From Verrucomicrobiia bacterium (GTDB taxonomy: Bacteria; Verrucomicrobiota; Verrucomicrobiia; Limisphaerales; UBA11358), in assembly GCA_031290985.1 (NCBI GenBank), contig JARLJW010000009.1, forward strand, positions 1 through 58,197: a stretch of DNA of 58,197 nucleotides. Reading direction: 5' to 3'. Made by a program: the position numbers and the translations under genes. A model generated the notes under the pieces. It did no database searches, had not been told where the DNA came from, and was given only the letters and a program-made list of their open reading frames with translations. Within the stretch, counting starts at the first letter, position 1; each line of letters opens with the position of its first letter. Shown here piece after piece: positions 36,446 to 43,364 of the stretch.

Positions 36446-36514
36446 AGCGTTGAAGGGTTAAAGCGGCCAACGCGCGCGTCACGCTTCAACGATTCAACCT
36501 TTTAACGCTTTAAC
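36446..36514. repeat. inverted-repeat segment between BMC-H and BMC-P
   Basis: The left part (GTTGAAGCGTTGAAGGGTTA, AAGCG) and the right part (CGCTTCAACGATTCAACC, TTTTAACGCTTTAAC) are near-complementary around a GC-rich centre. A related single arm, ACGATTCAACGCTTCACCCC, lies at about 34883 before the kinase gene. It may act as an mRNA hairpin setting expression ratios, or be a mobile palindrome. Confidence 0.65.
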
Positions 36515-36518
36515 GAAT

Positions 36519-36830
36519 ATGTTCCTCGCCAAAGTCGAAGGCCAGGTGGTCGCCACCAAGAAAGACCCGAACATGTCGGGTCGCAAGCTGCTGCTGCTCC
36601 GGCCGCAGCTCGTGGACGAAAAGGACCCGACGAAATTCCGTCCGGGCCAGAACACCATCGTGGCCGTCGACGCGCTTGGCGCAGGCGAGGGCGAAATGGT
36701 CCTGTTCTGCCAGGGCAGCAGCGCCCGCCTCGCCGGCGGCATGAAGGAATCCCCCGTGGACGCCGTCATCATCGGCATCGTCGACAGCGTGGATGTGTTC
36801 GGAAAAGAAATCTTCAGTGCAAAAAGTTAA
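36519..36830 (+). CDS. pentameric microcompartment vertex protein BMC-P (EutN/CcmL family, first)
   Basis: A 103-residue protein of the EutN/CcmL family that caps the vertices of the shell as pentamers. Typical opening MFLAKVEGQVVATKKDPNMS, then GRKLLLLRPQL, the central IVAVDALGAGEGEMVLFCQG and the C-terminal PVDAVIIGIVDSVDVFGKE. It is the longest of three BMC-P in this locus, with an insert DEKDPTKFRPGQ around residue 34-45. Thirteen bases separate it from the aldehyde dehydrogenase gene. Confidence 0.95.
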   Translation: MFLAKVEGQVVATKKDPNMSGRKLLLLRPQLVDEKDPTKFRPGQNTIVAVDALGAGEGEMVLFCQGSSARLAGGMKESPVDAVIIGIVDSVDVFGKEIFSAKS

Positions 36831-36843
36831 GCGGTAAATTTTT

Positions 36844-38361
36844 ATGAGCGCCGTAAATGAAACTTTGATCCGTGACGTGGTGTCCGAGGTGCTGGGCAAA
36901 CTCGGCGGCACCGCGACTGCGACCGCCAAGCCCTCCCCTGCTCCTTCCGCGCCTTCACCCGCGCCGAAAGCGGATTCTTGCGGCTGCGGCACCAGGAAAA
37001 CTTCCGCCATGAATGTCGCCCTGCGCGGTAAATACGGCGTGTTCGCGACCGCCGAGGAAGCCTGCGCCGCCGCGCAGGAATCATTCCTGCAACTGAAGCA
37101 AAAAGGCGTCGCCGCCCGTCGCAAGATCGAGGAGATCGTCAAGGCGTTGGCGGAGAAAAACGCCGAGGCCTGGGGCAAACTCGAATTTGACGAAACGAAG
37201 ATCGGCCGGCTCGATCACAAGATCGCCAAGCTCCAGATCATCAAACTTGTTCCCGGCGTGGATTGGTTGCGGCCGGATGCCCGCAGTGGTGATTTCGGCA
37301 TCACCTTGGAAGAATTCACCCCGTTCGGCGTCGTTGGCGCGGTCACGCCCAGCACCCATTCCATTCCCACGCTCAGCGGCAACATCGTCAACATCTGTGC
37401 CGCCGGCAATTCCGTGGTCTTCAACGCGCACCCCAGCGCGGCCCGCTGCGCGGCCAGCGCCGTGCGCGCTTACAACGAGGCCATTTATCGCGAGACCGGC
37501 ATCGAGAACATCGCCTGCATCATCGAAAAACCGACGCTCGATTCCTTTAACGCCCTGTGCAAAAACGAAAACACCCGCCTGCTGCTCGTCACCGGCGGGC
37601 CGATGGTCGTGAAGGCCGCCATGCAGACCGGCAAACGCGCCATCTGCGCCGGTCCCGGCAATCCGCCCGTCTTCGTTGACGACACCTGCTGCCCCACCCG
37701 CGCGGCCAAAGCCATCATTTCCGGCGCGGCGTTCGATAACAATCTTTTGTGCATCGGTGAAAAACAGGTTTTCGTGCTCGACCAGGTCGCCGACAAGCTG
37801 ATGCAAAAAATGTCCGAGAACGGCGCGGTGAAATTGAATTCCGCGCAGGTGGAAAAGCTCACCCAGGCCGCCTTCACGTTCAAGGAAGGCCAGGGCGGCG
37901 GCTGCGCCCACGCCAGCGTGAACCGCGATTTCATCGGCAAGGACCCGTCGGTCCTCGCGCAGGCGGCGGGCATCAATCTGCCGGCCGGCACGCAGTTGCT
38001 CTTCGGCGAAACCGATGCCCGGCACGCGTTCGTCGAGGAAGAACAGATGATGCCGTTCCTGCCCATCGTGCGCGTGAAGAGCGTCGAGGAAGGCATTGAA
38101 CACTCGGTCGAATCGGAACACGCTTACAAGCACACGGCCATCATCCATTCGCACGACGTCGAGAACATCACCGCCATGGCCCGCGCTCTGGACACGACCC
38201 TGTTCGTGAAAAACGGCCCGTCCACCGCCGGCCTCGGCCTGGGCGGCGAAGGCTATCTGAGTTTCTCCATCGCCACGCCGACCGGCGAAGGCATCACGAA
38301 CCCGCGCACGTTCACCCGTGTCCGCCGCTGCGTGATGGTGGATAATCTGAGAATTTACTAA
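36844..38361 (+). CDS. CoA-acylating aldehyde dehydrogenase (PduP/EutE-like), BMC lumen enzyme
   Basis: A 505-residue dehydrogenase converting an aldehyde plus CoA and NAD+ to acyl-CoA and NADH. The N-terminal amphipathic helix (NETLIRDVVSEVLGKLGG, residues 5-22) followed by a long Pro/Ala linker is a classic encapsulation peptide. The linker then carries Cys46 and Cys48 (DSCGCGTRK), which is unusual. The catalytic domain follows: FGVVGAVTPSTHSIPTLSGN, AICAGPGNPPVFVDDTCCPT and the active-site Cys303 in FDNNLLCIGEKQVFV. The locus context (class II aldolase, PduL) points to L-lactaldehyde as substrate, giving lactyl-CoA. The stop codon overlaps an inverted-repeat element. Confidence 0.95.
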   Translation: MSAVNETLIRDVVSEVLGKLGGTATATAKPSPAPSAPSPAPKADSCGCGTRKTSAMNVALRGKYGVFATAEEACAAAQESFLQLKQKGVAARRKIEEIVKALAEKNAEAWGKLEFDETKIGRLDHKIAKLQIIKLVPGVDWLRPDARSGDFGITLEEFTPFGVVGAVTPSTHSIPTLSGNIVNICAAGNSVVFNAHPSAARCAASAVRAYNEAIYRETGIENIACIIEKPTLDSFNALCKNENTRLLLVTGGPMVVKAAMQTGKRAICAGPGNPPVFVDDTCCPTRAAKAIISGAAFDNNLLCIGEKQVFVLDQVADKLMQKMSENGAVKLNSAQVEKLTQAAFTFKEGQGGGCAHASVNRDFIGKDPSVLAQAAGINLPAGTQLLFGETDARHAFVEEEQMMPFLPIVRVKSVEEGIEHSVESEHAYKHTAIIHSHDVENITAMARALDTTLFVKNGPSTAGLGLGGEGYLSFSIATPTGEGITNPRTFTRVRRCVMVDNLRIY

Positions 38362-38454
38362 CCACGAATGGACACGAATAAACACGAATTGAATTTTGCT
38401 GACAGGGCGTATCCAGCCGTTGCCATTAGTGTTCATTGGTGTGCATTCGTGGTT
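38360..38454. repeat. inverted-repeat (MITE-like) element overlapping the aldehyde dehydrogenase stop codon
   Basis: AACCACGAATG (38360-38370) and CATTCGTGGTT (38444-38454) are perfect terminal inverted repeats. Inside the left end are further CACGAAT units (GGACACGAATAAACACGAAT) and inside the right end TGTTCATTGGTGTGC. The left end supplies the last base of the TAA stop. The type resembles CACGAAT-based repeats I recall from many environmental genomes; that recall is unverified. Confidence 0.8.
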
Positions 38455-38462
38455 GAAAGCTT

Positions 38463-38741
38463 ATGCTATTAGCCCGCGTCGAAGGCAACTTGGTCGCCAC
38501 TCGGAAACATCCGAGTTTTGACGCGTGGCGCTTTGTGATCTGCCAGCCGATCGGCAAAAACGGTGAAGTGGAAGGCGCGCCGGTCATTGCCATTGATGCG
38601 CACGGTGCCGGCATGCACCAGCAGGTGGTCATTTCATCGGATGGCAAGGCGGCCCGCCAGGCGGTGGGCGTGGCCCGCAGCCCGGTTCGCTGGCTGGTCG
38701 TCGGCATCGTGGATGAACACGAGCCCGGCAAAAGAATTTAA
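38463..38741 (+). CDS. pentameric microcompartment vertex protein BMC-P (second)
   Basis: A 92-residue EutN/CcmL family protein: MLLARVEGNLVATRKHPSFD, AWRFVICQPIGKNGEVEGAP, VIAIDAHGAGMHQQVVISSD, and the end VRWLVVGIVDEHEPGKRI. The stop overlaps the next BMC-P start (TAATG), so the two are translationally coupled. Vertex pentamers are needed in small numbers, and the locus carries three different versions. Confidence 0.94.
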   Translation: MLLARVEGNLVATRKHPSFDAWRFVICQPIGKNGEVEGAPVIAIDAHGAGMHQQVVISSDGKAARQAVGVARSPVRWLVVGIVDEHEPGKRI

Positions 38742-39046
38742 TGAAACTCGGAACTGTCATCGGTCGCGTGACCTTGAGCCGCAGCGAAGCCAAGCTGGAA
38801 GGCGGACGTTACCTCGTCGTCAGCCCGTTCAGCCGCGAGCAATACGCCAAGGGCCTCGTCGCCGGTGCGGGCATGGGCAAAGACCCGAGTCTGGTCGTCT
38901 ACGACAACCTCGGCGGCGGCGTGGGCGACGTGATCGGTTATGAGGAAGGCGCCGAGGCCGCGCAGCCCTTTGACGTGCCGCCCCCCATCGACGCCATCAA
39001 CTGCGCGTTGATGGACGAAATGTTTTATAATCCGTGGAAGGGTTGA
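38741..39046 (+). CDS. pentameric microcompartment vertex protein BMC-P (third)
   Basis: A 101-residue EutN/CcmL family protein: MKLGTVIGRVTLSRSEAKLE, RYLVVSPFSREQYAKG, LVVYDNLGGGVGDVIGYEEG, then AAQPFDVPPPIDAINCALMD and FYNPWKG. It starts inside the stop of the preceding BMC-P. Its C-terminal extension (IDAINCALMDEMFYNPWKG) is longer than in the other two and could reach across the vertex. Only 19 bases separate it from the aldolase gene. Confidence 0.93.
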   Translation: MKLGTVIGRVTLSRSEAKLEGGRYLVVSPFSREQYAKGLVAGAGMGKDPSLVVYDNLGGGVGDVIGYEEGAEAAQPFDVPPPIDAINCALMDEMFYNPWKG

Positions 39047-39065
39047 AATTTTTATTTAATTTATT

Positions 39066-40124
39066 ATGAGCCAAGTCATCAGCGTCCGAGACATTCAGGA
39101 AATGATCCGCGACGGGAAGAACCTGCAAAATCTTCCGGCCGACGCCATTCTCACGCCCTCCGCCCGCGAATTGATCCAGGACTGGGAGAGCGGTGCGGGC
39201 AAAGCCGTCGTCGCCACCGGTGCCGCCGCCAAACCGGCGGACAAGCTCGCCCCGCCCGCCAAGCCGCTTAATTCCAAGTCCTCCAAGGCGGAGTTGGATG
39301 CCTTTTTTGCCTCGCCCTACGCGCACAGCTTGAAGGAACAGATCTGCGAGATGGGCCATCGCCTGTGGAAGCGCGCCTATGTTGATGGCAACGGCGGCAA
39401 CATGGCCATCCGCGTGGGCGAAGACATCGCCATCTGCACGCCCACCCTCGTCAGCAAGGGCTCGCTCAAGCCCGAGGACATGTGCCTCGTGGACTTCGAG
39501 GGCAACCAGCTTTGCGGCACCAAGAAGCGCACGAGCGAAATCCTCATGCACTTGCAGATGATGAAGAAGCAGCCCAAGGCGGTCGCCACCTGCCATTGCC
39601 ATCCGCCCTATGCCACGGCCTTCGCCGTCGTGGGTGAAGCGCCGCCCACCTGCATGTTGCCGGAGTATGAAGTGTTTTGCGCCGTCGGCGTGGCGCCCTA
39701 TCGCACGCCTGGCTCGGCGGACATGGGCAAGCTCGTCGCCGACCTGACCGACCAGTACAACACCATCCTCATGTCCAATCACGGCGTCGTGACCTGGAGC
39801 CATAACAACATCGAGGAAGCCTACTGGCGCATGGAGATCATCGAGGCGTACTGCCGCACCATCGTGGTGGCCGGCCAGCTCGGCAAGCCCATCAACACCT
39901 TCACCGGCCCGCAGATGAAGGAACTGCTGAACATCAAGCAGAGCCTCGGCTTCGTGGACCCGCGCTACAAGATGAAGGAATGCGAACTCTGCGACAGCGG
40001 CGACTGGCGTCCCGGCGCCAGTTGTCAGGCGCCGCAAACCACCGAACCCACCATCGGCCTCGACCCCGAGGCGGAAGCGGCGGTGAAAGCCATCACCGAT
40101 CAGATTTTGGCGCAGATGAAATAG
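39066..40124 (+). CDS. class II aldolase (fuculose/rhamnulose-1-phosphate aldolase type), BMC cargo
   Basis: A 352-residue zinc aldolase that would split L-fuculose- or L-rhamnulose-1-phosphate into DHAP and L-lactaldehyde. The core lies at about 80-300: GNGGNMAIRVGEDIAICTPT, the catalytic Glu in KRTSEILMHLQM, zinc ligands CHCHPP (two His) and MSNHGVV (third His). The N-terminal ~75 residues (VRDIQEMIRDGKNLQNLP, AILTPSARELIQDW) are an extra domain resembling a motif in other BMC-associated proteins. The C-terminus has C306-x2-C309 (KECELCDSG), a Pro-rich linker and a last amphipathic helix (DPEAEAAVKAITDQILAQMK) that could be an encapsulation peptide. It is the signature enzyme of PVM-type compartments and the last gene of the operon, followed by a terminator. 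Confidence 0.95.
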   Translation: MSQVISVRDIQEMIRDGKNLQNLPADAILTPSARELIQDWESGAGKAVVATGAAAKPADKLAPPAKPLNSKSSKAELDAFFASPYAHSLKEQICEMGHRLWKRAYVDGNGGNMAIRVGEDIAICTPTLVSKGSLKPEDMCLVDFEGNQLCGTKKRTSEILMHLQMMKKQPKAVATCHCHPPYATAFAVVGEAPPTCMLPEYEVFCAVGVAPYRTPGSADMGKLVADLTDQYNTILMSNHGVVTWSHNNIEEAYWRMEIIEAYCRTIVVAGQLGKPINTFTGPQMKELLNIKQSLGFVDPRYKMKECELCDSGDWRPGASCQAPQTTEPTIGLDPEAEAAVKAITDQILAQMK

Positions 40125-40142
40125 CGCAAATTTAACAGAACC

Positions 40143-40175
40143 AGCCGCTGCGACCGTTCGCAGCGGCTTTTTATT
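40143..40175 (+). terminator. intrinsic terminator closing the BMC operon
   Basis: Perfect 11-bp stem AGCCGCTGCGA (40143-40153) and TCGCAGCGGCT (40158-40168) with a CCGT loop, followed by TTTTATTT. It starts 19 bases after the aldolase stop and overlaps the 3' end of the convergent HIT gene. Confidence 0.92.
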
Positions 40176-40656
40176 TCCCCAACTCCGCCCGCAGCTTCGC
40201 CGCGATCGCCTTTAATGCATCCGGCACCACGCCCGTGTTGGCGATGACCGGCATGAAATTCGTGTCGCCGTTCCAGCGGGGCACGATGTGGACATGCAGA
40301 TGTTCCACGATGCCCGCACCCGCGACCTTGCCCAGATTGATGCCCACGTTGAATCCGTCCGGCTTCATCACCGCCGACAGCGCATTCGTGCAGCGGCGCA
40401 CCAGCTTCCACAGGTCCAGCAGTTCCTCATCCGTGAGCCCGTCCATCCCCACGACCTCCTTGTAAGGCACCGCCATGAGATGTCCGCCGTTGTAGGGATA
40501 GCGGTTGAGCAGCGCGTAACAGGTGCGTGCGCGCGCCACGACATAGTTGCCCTCATCATCGCTCGATTGCGCGATGCTCGTGAAAATGCTCGTCTCCAGC
40601 CTGGGCTTGGGCGCGAGGATGTATTCGATCCGCCACGGCGCGTGCAATGATTCCAT
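40171..40656 (-). CDS. HIT family nucleotide hydrolase/transferase
   Basis: A 161-residue cytosolic histidine-triad protein. The triad HLHVHIVPRW is at about residues 118-127, preceded by NVGINLGKVAGAGIVEH. The N-terminus MESLHAPWRIEYILAPK is typical of the Ap4A phosphorylase-like HIT subgroup widely present in bacteria. It probably hydrolyses or transfers dinucleoside polyphosphates or nucleotide phosphoramidates; substrate not determined. It is convergent with the BMC operon and shares the terminator region. Confidence 0.93.
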   Translation of the reverse strand: MESLHAPWRIEYILAPKPRLETSIFTSIAQSSDDEGNYVVARARTCYALLNRYPYNGGHLMAVPYKEVVGMDGLTDEELLDLWKLVRRCTNALSAVMKPDGFNVGINLGKVAGAGIVEHLHVHIVPRWNGDTNFMPVIANTGVVPDALKAIAAKLRAELGK

Positions 40657-40744
40657 GCGGCCAAACTAGCGGGGCGACGCCGGAAAGTAAATCTCCCATC
40701 CCGGCGAGTGCGCAGCGTCTGGCGACAGGACCGTTCTACCTTAA

Positions 40745-40912
40745 TGAGGCTCGCATAATGCAGTGACGTGGCGGCGGCGCGAGCGGGGCACGGCGTTTAC
40801 GCCGCTTCAACGGCCCAAACGCCCGCGCGCTGGGTGTTTTACGCGCGCGGCCACTTTGGACATTGAAGCGGGCTAAAGCCCGCGCCCCATCACCGTTTTA
40901 CGCGAGCTTCAA
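40745..40912. repeat. palindrome-rich intergenic element
   Basis: The ends GAGGCTCGCATAATG and ACGCGAGCTTCAAT carry similar GCTCGC/GCGAGC cores. The interior has hairpins ACGGCGTTTACGCCG (near 40790), GCGCGC stems and GCGGGC-TAAA-GCCCGC (near 40868-40883). It is non-coding; the whole gap 40657-40979 shows no gene. Confidence 0.7.
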
Positions 40913-40979
40913 TAATTCAGGTTGTGCCTTCCGCCCGTTTTGAAAACTTGAAACTTGCAACCTGAAACTTGAAACTCAT

Positions 40980-41546
40980 TTGGTGCTCATCGCATTCAAC
41001 AAGCCTTACGGCGTCCTTTCGCAATTCACCGGCGACGGCTCCCCCAACCGTCCGCTCGCTGAATTCGGTTTTCCAAAGAACGTTTACGCCATCGGCCGGC
41101 TGGACGCCAACTCCGAAGGCCTGCTCCTGTTGAGCGATGAAGCGAAGTGGAATGCGCAACTGCTCCTCCCCAAACACGCTCACGAACGCGAATACTGGGC
41201 GCAGGTCGAAAAAATCCCGACCCGTGAAGCGCTGGAAAAGCTTCAGCACGGCCTCATCATTCAAGGCCACAAAACCCTGCCCTGCCGCGCCTGGCTCCTC
41301 GAACCCCAGCCGCAAATTCCCGCGCGCGTCCCCCCCATCCGCTTTCGCAAAAGCGTGCCAGATTGCTGGATTGGCCTGGAACTCGTCGAAGGCAAAAACC
41401 GCCAGGTCCGCCGCATGACCGCCGCCATCGGCCACCCCACCCTGCGCCTCCTGCGCGTCCGTATCGGCAACTTTCTGCTGGGCGATCTTGAGCCGGGAAA
41501 ATGGAAACAATTATCCCCCGAAGAAATCAAGCTGGTGGGCGGCTGA
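40980..41546 (+). CDS. rluE: 23S rRNA pseudouridine synthase, RluE type
   Basis: A 188-residue RsuA/RluB/E/F family pseudouridine synthase without an S4 domain, matching RluE, which modifies U2457 of 23S rRNA in E. coli. It opens LIAFNKPYGVLSQFTGDGSP, has the catalytic motif YAIGRLDANSEGLLLL (Asp near residue 40), EYWAQVEKIPT, and the C-terminal GKNRQVRRMTAAIGHPTLRL. No ATG is available at the right place: the start is TTG at 40980 or GTG at 40983, and no strong RBS is seen. The gene is single, with repeats on both sides. Confidence 0.9.
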   Translation: MVLIAFNKPYGVLSQFTGDGSPNRPLAEFGFPKNVYAIGRLDANSEGLLLLSDEAKWNAQLLLPKHAHEREYWAQVEKIPTREALEKLQHGLIIQGHKTLPCRAWLLEPQPQIPARVPPIRFRKSVPDCWIGLELVEGKNRQVRRMTAAIGHPTLRLLRVRIGNFLLGDLEPGKWKQLSPEEIKLVGG

Positions 41547-41554
41547 CGGAATTT

Positions 41555-41667
41555 CTGATCAACGCAGGGATAGCGACTTCAGAGAGCCGCAGAGGTGACG
41601 GCGTCACGGCCAATATTATTTTTTCCTCCGCACTTCTCTGCGCCCGCTGCGCCTCTGCGTTTATCAG
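41555..41667. repeat. short inverted-repeat (MITE-like) element
   Basis: CTGATCAACGCAG (41555-41567) and CTGCGTTTATCAG (41655-41667) are complementary with one mismatch. Inner blocks AGAGAGCCGCAGAGG and CTTCTCTGCG, GCCTCTGCG also pair. The 113-base element fills the gap between two convergent genes. Confidence 0.7.
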
Positions 41668-41687
41668 GCCTTCCTGGCCAAGCAGTA

Positions 41688-43052
41688 TCAATCCGCCTTG
41701 TCCCGGCGCAGGAAATTTCCCTCCGCGATGCCGTTGTCCTCCCAGATCTTCGCCTTGGAAAATTTCGGCTGCAGGTCGCTGATGGTTACGCGCCCGACCA
41801 CTTTCTCATCGAACCCAAGCGATTCGCCCGTGGTGGGGTCCTTCAATTCCTTGCCGGTCGTGCAGACATTGAATATCTGCCCCGGCTTCAATCCCGCATC
41901 CACTCCGCAGTTGATGGTGATTTCCGGCCCGTCCTTGGCCAGCACCTTGATGGGAAACACCGCCTCGCGCTCGCGCGTCGCGATGCGGTCGGCCAGGCTG
42001 TTCGCCGCCGTCTCGAACAAGTCGGACGCCGAAACGTCCTTCGTCCCCGCCGCCAGCGCGATGTATGTGCGGTTGGTGGTAAAGGTGTGGCTCGCGGAAT
42101 CCAACAGTTCGCCCGTGGCGGCATTGAACAACCGGCAGCGGACCAGCAGATAGACGCTCTGCTGAATGACCCGGTGCGCATCGAATTTGCCCTGCGTATC
42201 GATGGCCGAATGCGCGGCGGTCTTGGCTTTTACCTTCTTTGAATCCAACTGCACGCTCTGCGCATTGCCATTGGCGGTTTCGTACGCCACCTTGCCCTGC
42301 GCCTTGTCCACCGTCTCGTTCTTCACATCCTCCAGCGTCGTGACCAGCAGATAATTGATGCCCGCCTGCTTGAACTGTCGCGCCATGTCCAAGTTTTTCA
42401 GGTTGTAGGTCTGGTTTTCCTTGAGCGGAATGGCCGCTTGCAGATCGTCCTCCTCCAAAATGCTGAACGAATGTTCCGCGGCAAAACGATCCGCCAATTG
42501 CACCTCCAGCGCGTGCGTGATCATCTCCAGGCTCACCACGGGTGCCACCGTGCCGCCGGTCTGCTTGCCATTCGACATCATCTGGGATTTTTCCAGCACG
42601 AGGCGCGCATGCCCGCCGCCGCCGTTCCAGCTCATCTGCATCCGCACATTGCCGGGGTCCAGGCGGCCGTCCAGAAACTCCGACTTGCCGCCTTCACCAA
42701 ACGTGATCGTCACATGATTGCCCTTGCAGGCAACCGATGTGGAATGAAAATCGTTGCCGCGCTTGATGTTCTTCAATTCCGCGTACTGCGAACCATCCGC
42801 CGCCTTGGTCACCGTCAACACAAATGGAAACACCTTGCCGTTGCTGTGCGTCGCCCCGTTCCACACGCCGGTCAGGTCCACCGGCTCCGCAGCGGTTTTT
42901 TCATCCGTGCCCGGGGCAGTGACATTGAATTTCTTCGCCACCTCCGGCGACGCCGTCACGCCCGCGATGGCGAGCTTGGGCAGCGATTGCGCCGCCGCCG
43001 CCAGGCTGCCGGCGATAAGAAATGAAATGGCGAGTGCGGAAAACGATTTCAT
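41688..43052 (-). CDS. exported protein with a CsgG/LpoB-like middle and a FlgT-like C-terminal domain
   Basis: A 454-residue exported protein from the ATG at 43052 (MKSFSALAISFLIAGSLAAA), with a signal peptide cleaved near AAAQS. Residues about 55-145 form a beta domain (LTGVWNGATHSNGKVFPFVL). About 160-340 looks like the alpha/beta fold of CsgG/LpoB-type proteins (FAAEHSFSILEEDDLQAAIP, YLLVTTLEDVKNE, VRCRLFNAATGELLDSASHT). The last 75 residues (NCGVDAGLKPGQIFNVCTTG, VVGRVTISDLQPKFSKAKI) resemble the FlgT C-terminal domain. An envelope-associated role is inferred; no partner gene is nearby. An alternative start at 43064 adds four residues. Confidence 0.75.
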   Translation of the reverse strand: MKSFSALAISFLIAGSLAAAAQSLPKLAIAGVTASPEVAKKFNVTAPGTDEKTAAEPVDLTGVWNGATHSNGKVFPFVLTVTKAADGSQYAELKNIKRGNDFHSTSVACKGNHVTITFGEGGKSEFLDGRLDPGNVRMQMSWNGGGGHARLVLEKSQMMSNGKQTGGTVAPVVSLEMITHALEVQLADRFAAEHSFSILEEDDLQAAIPLKENQTYNLKNLDMARQFKQAGINYLLVTTLEDVKNETVDKAQGKVAYETANGNAQSVQLDSKKVKAKTAAHSAIDTQGKFDAHRVIQQSVYLLVRCRLFNAATGELLDSASHTFTTNRTYIALAAGTKDVSASDLFETAANSLADRIATREREAVFPIKVLAKDGPEITINCGVDAGLKPGQIFNVCTTGKELKDPTTGESLGFDEKVVGRVTISDLQPKFSKAKIWEDNGIAEGNFLRRDKAD

Positions 43053-43145
43053 GGCTGGCGGCAATTATGCCCCGCCAGCCCAGCAAGACAATGCTATTTG
43101 GCGCGGCAAAAACATCAGGGGTGGCGTTTCGCACTTTCCTTGTTC

Positions 43146-43208
43146 GGAGTTCCGCCTTTAGGCGGTTCGGGTGAAATGACGCGCTTGGCCGCCTAAAGGC
43201 GGGACTCC
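43146..43208. repeat. REP-like palindromic element, copy 3
   Basis: Arms 43146-43165 (GGAGTTCCGCCTTTAGGCGG) and 43189-43208, complementary with one mismatch, match those at 13141-13211 and 14680-14748. The rest of the 43065-43364 gap contains no evident gene. Confidence 0.9.
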
Positions 43209-43364
43209 AAACGGGCAGACGCCCCCTGCTTTTAAGGACAGTGGCAAGCTGCACCCAATCTCAGTCCGCATGTCGCAGAACAAAGGGAGTGTTATAAACG
43301 ACAAGGAAAGGCTTGAACTGCTAAAATATGGGCCATACAGTTCTTTCCGAATTTAAAAGGGAAT

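Noticed and set aside
30379..40124. Classical Pdu (propanediol) or Eut (ethanolamine) compartment
   Set aside because: No diol dehydratase, ethanolamine ammonia-lyase, B12 adenosyltransferase or reactivase genes; the class II aldolase and three BMC-P point to the PVM type.
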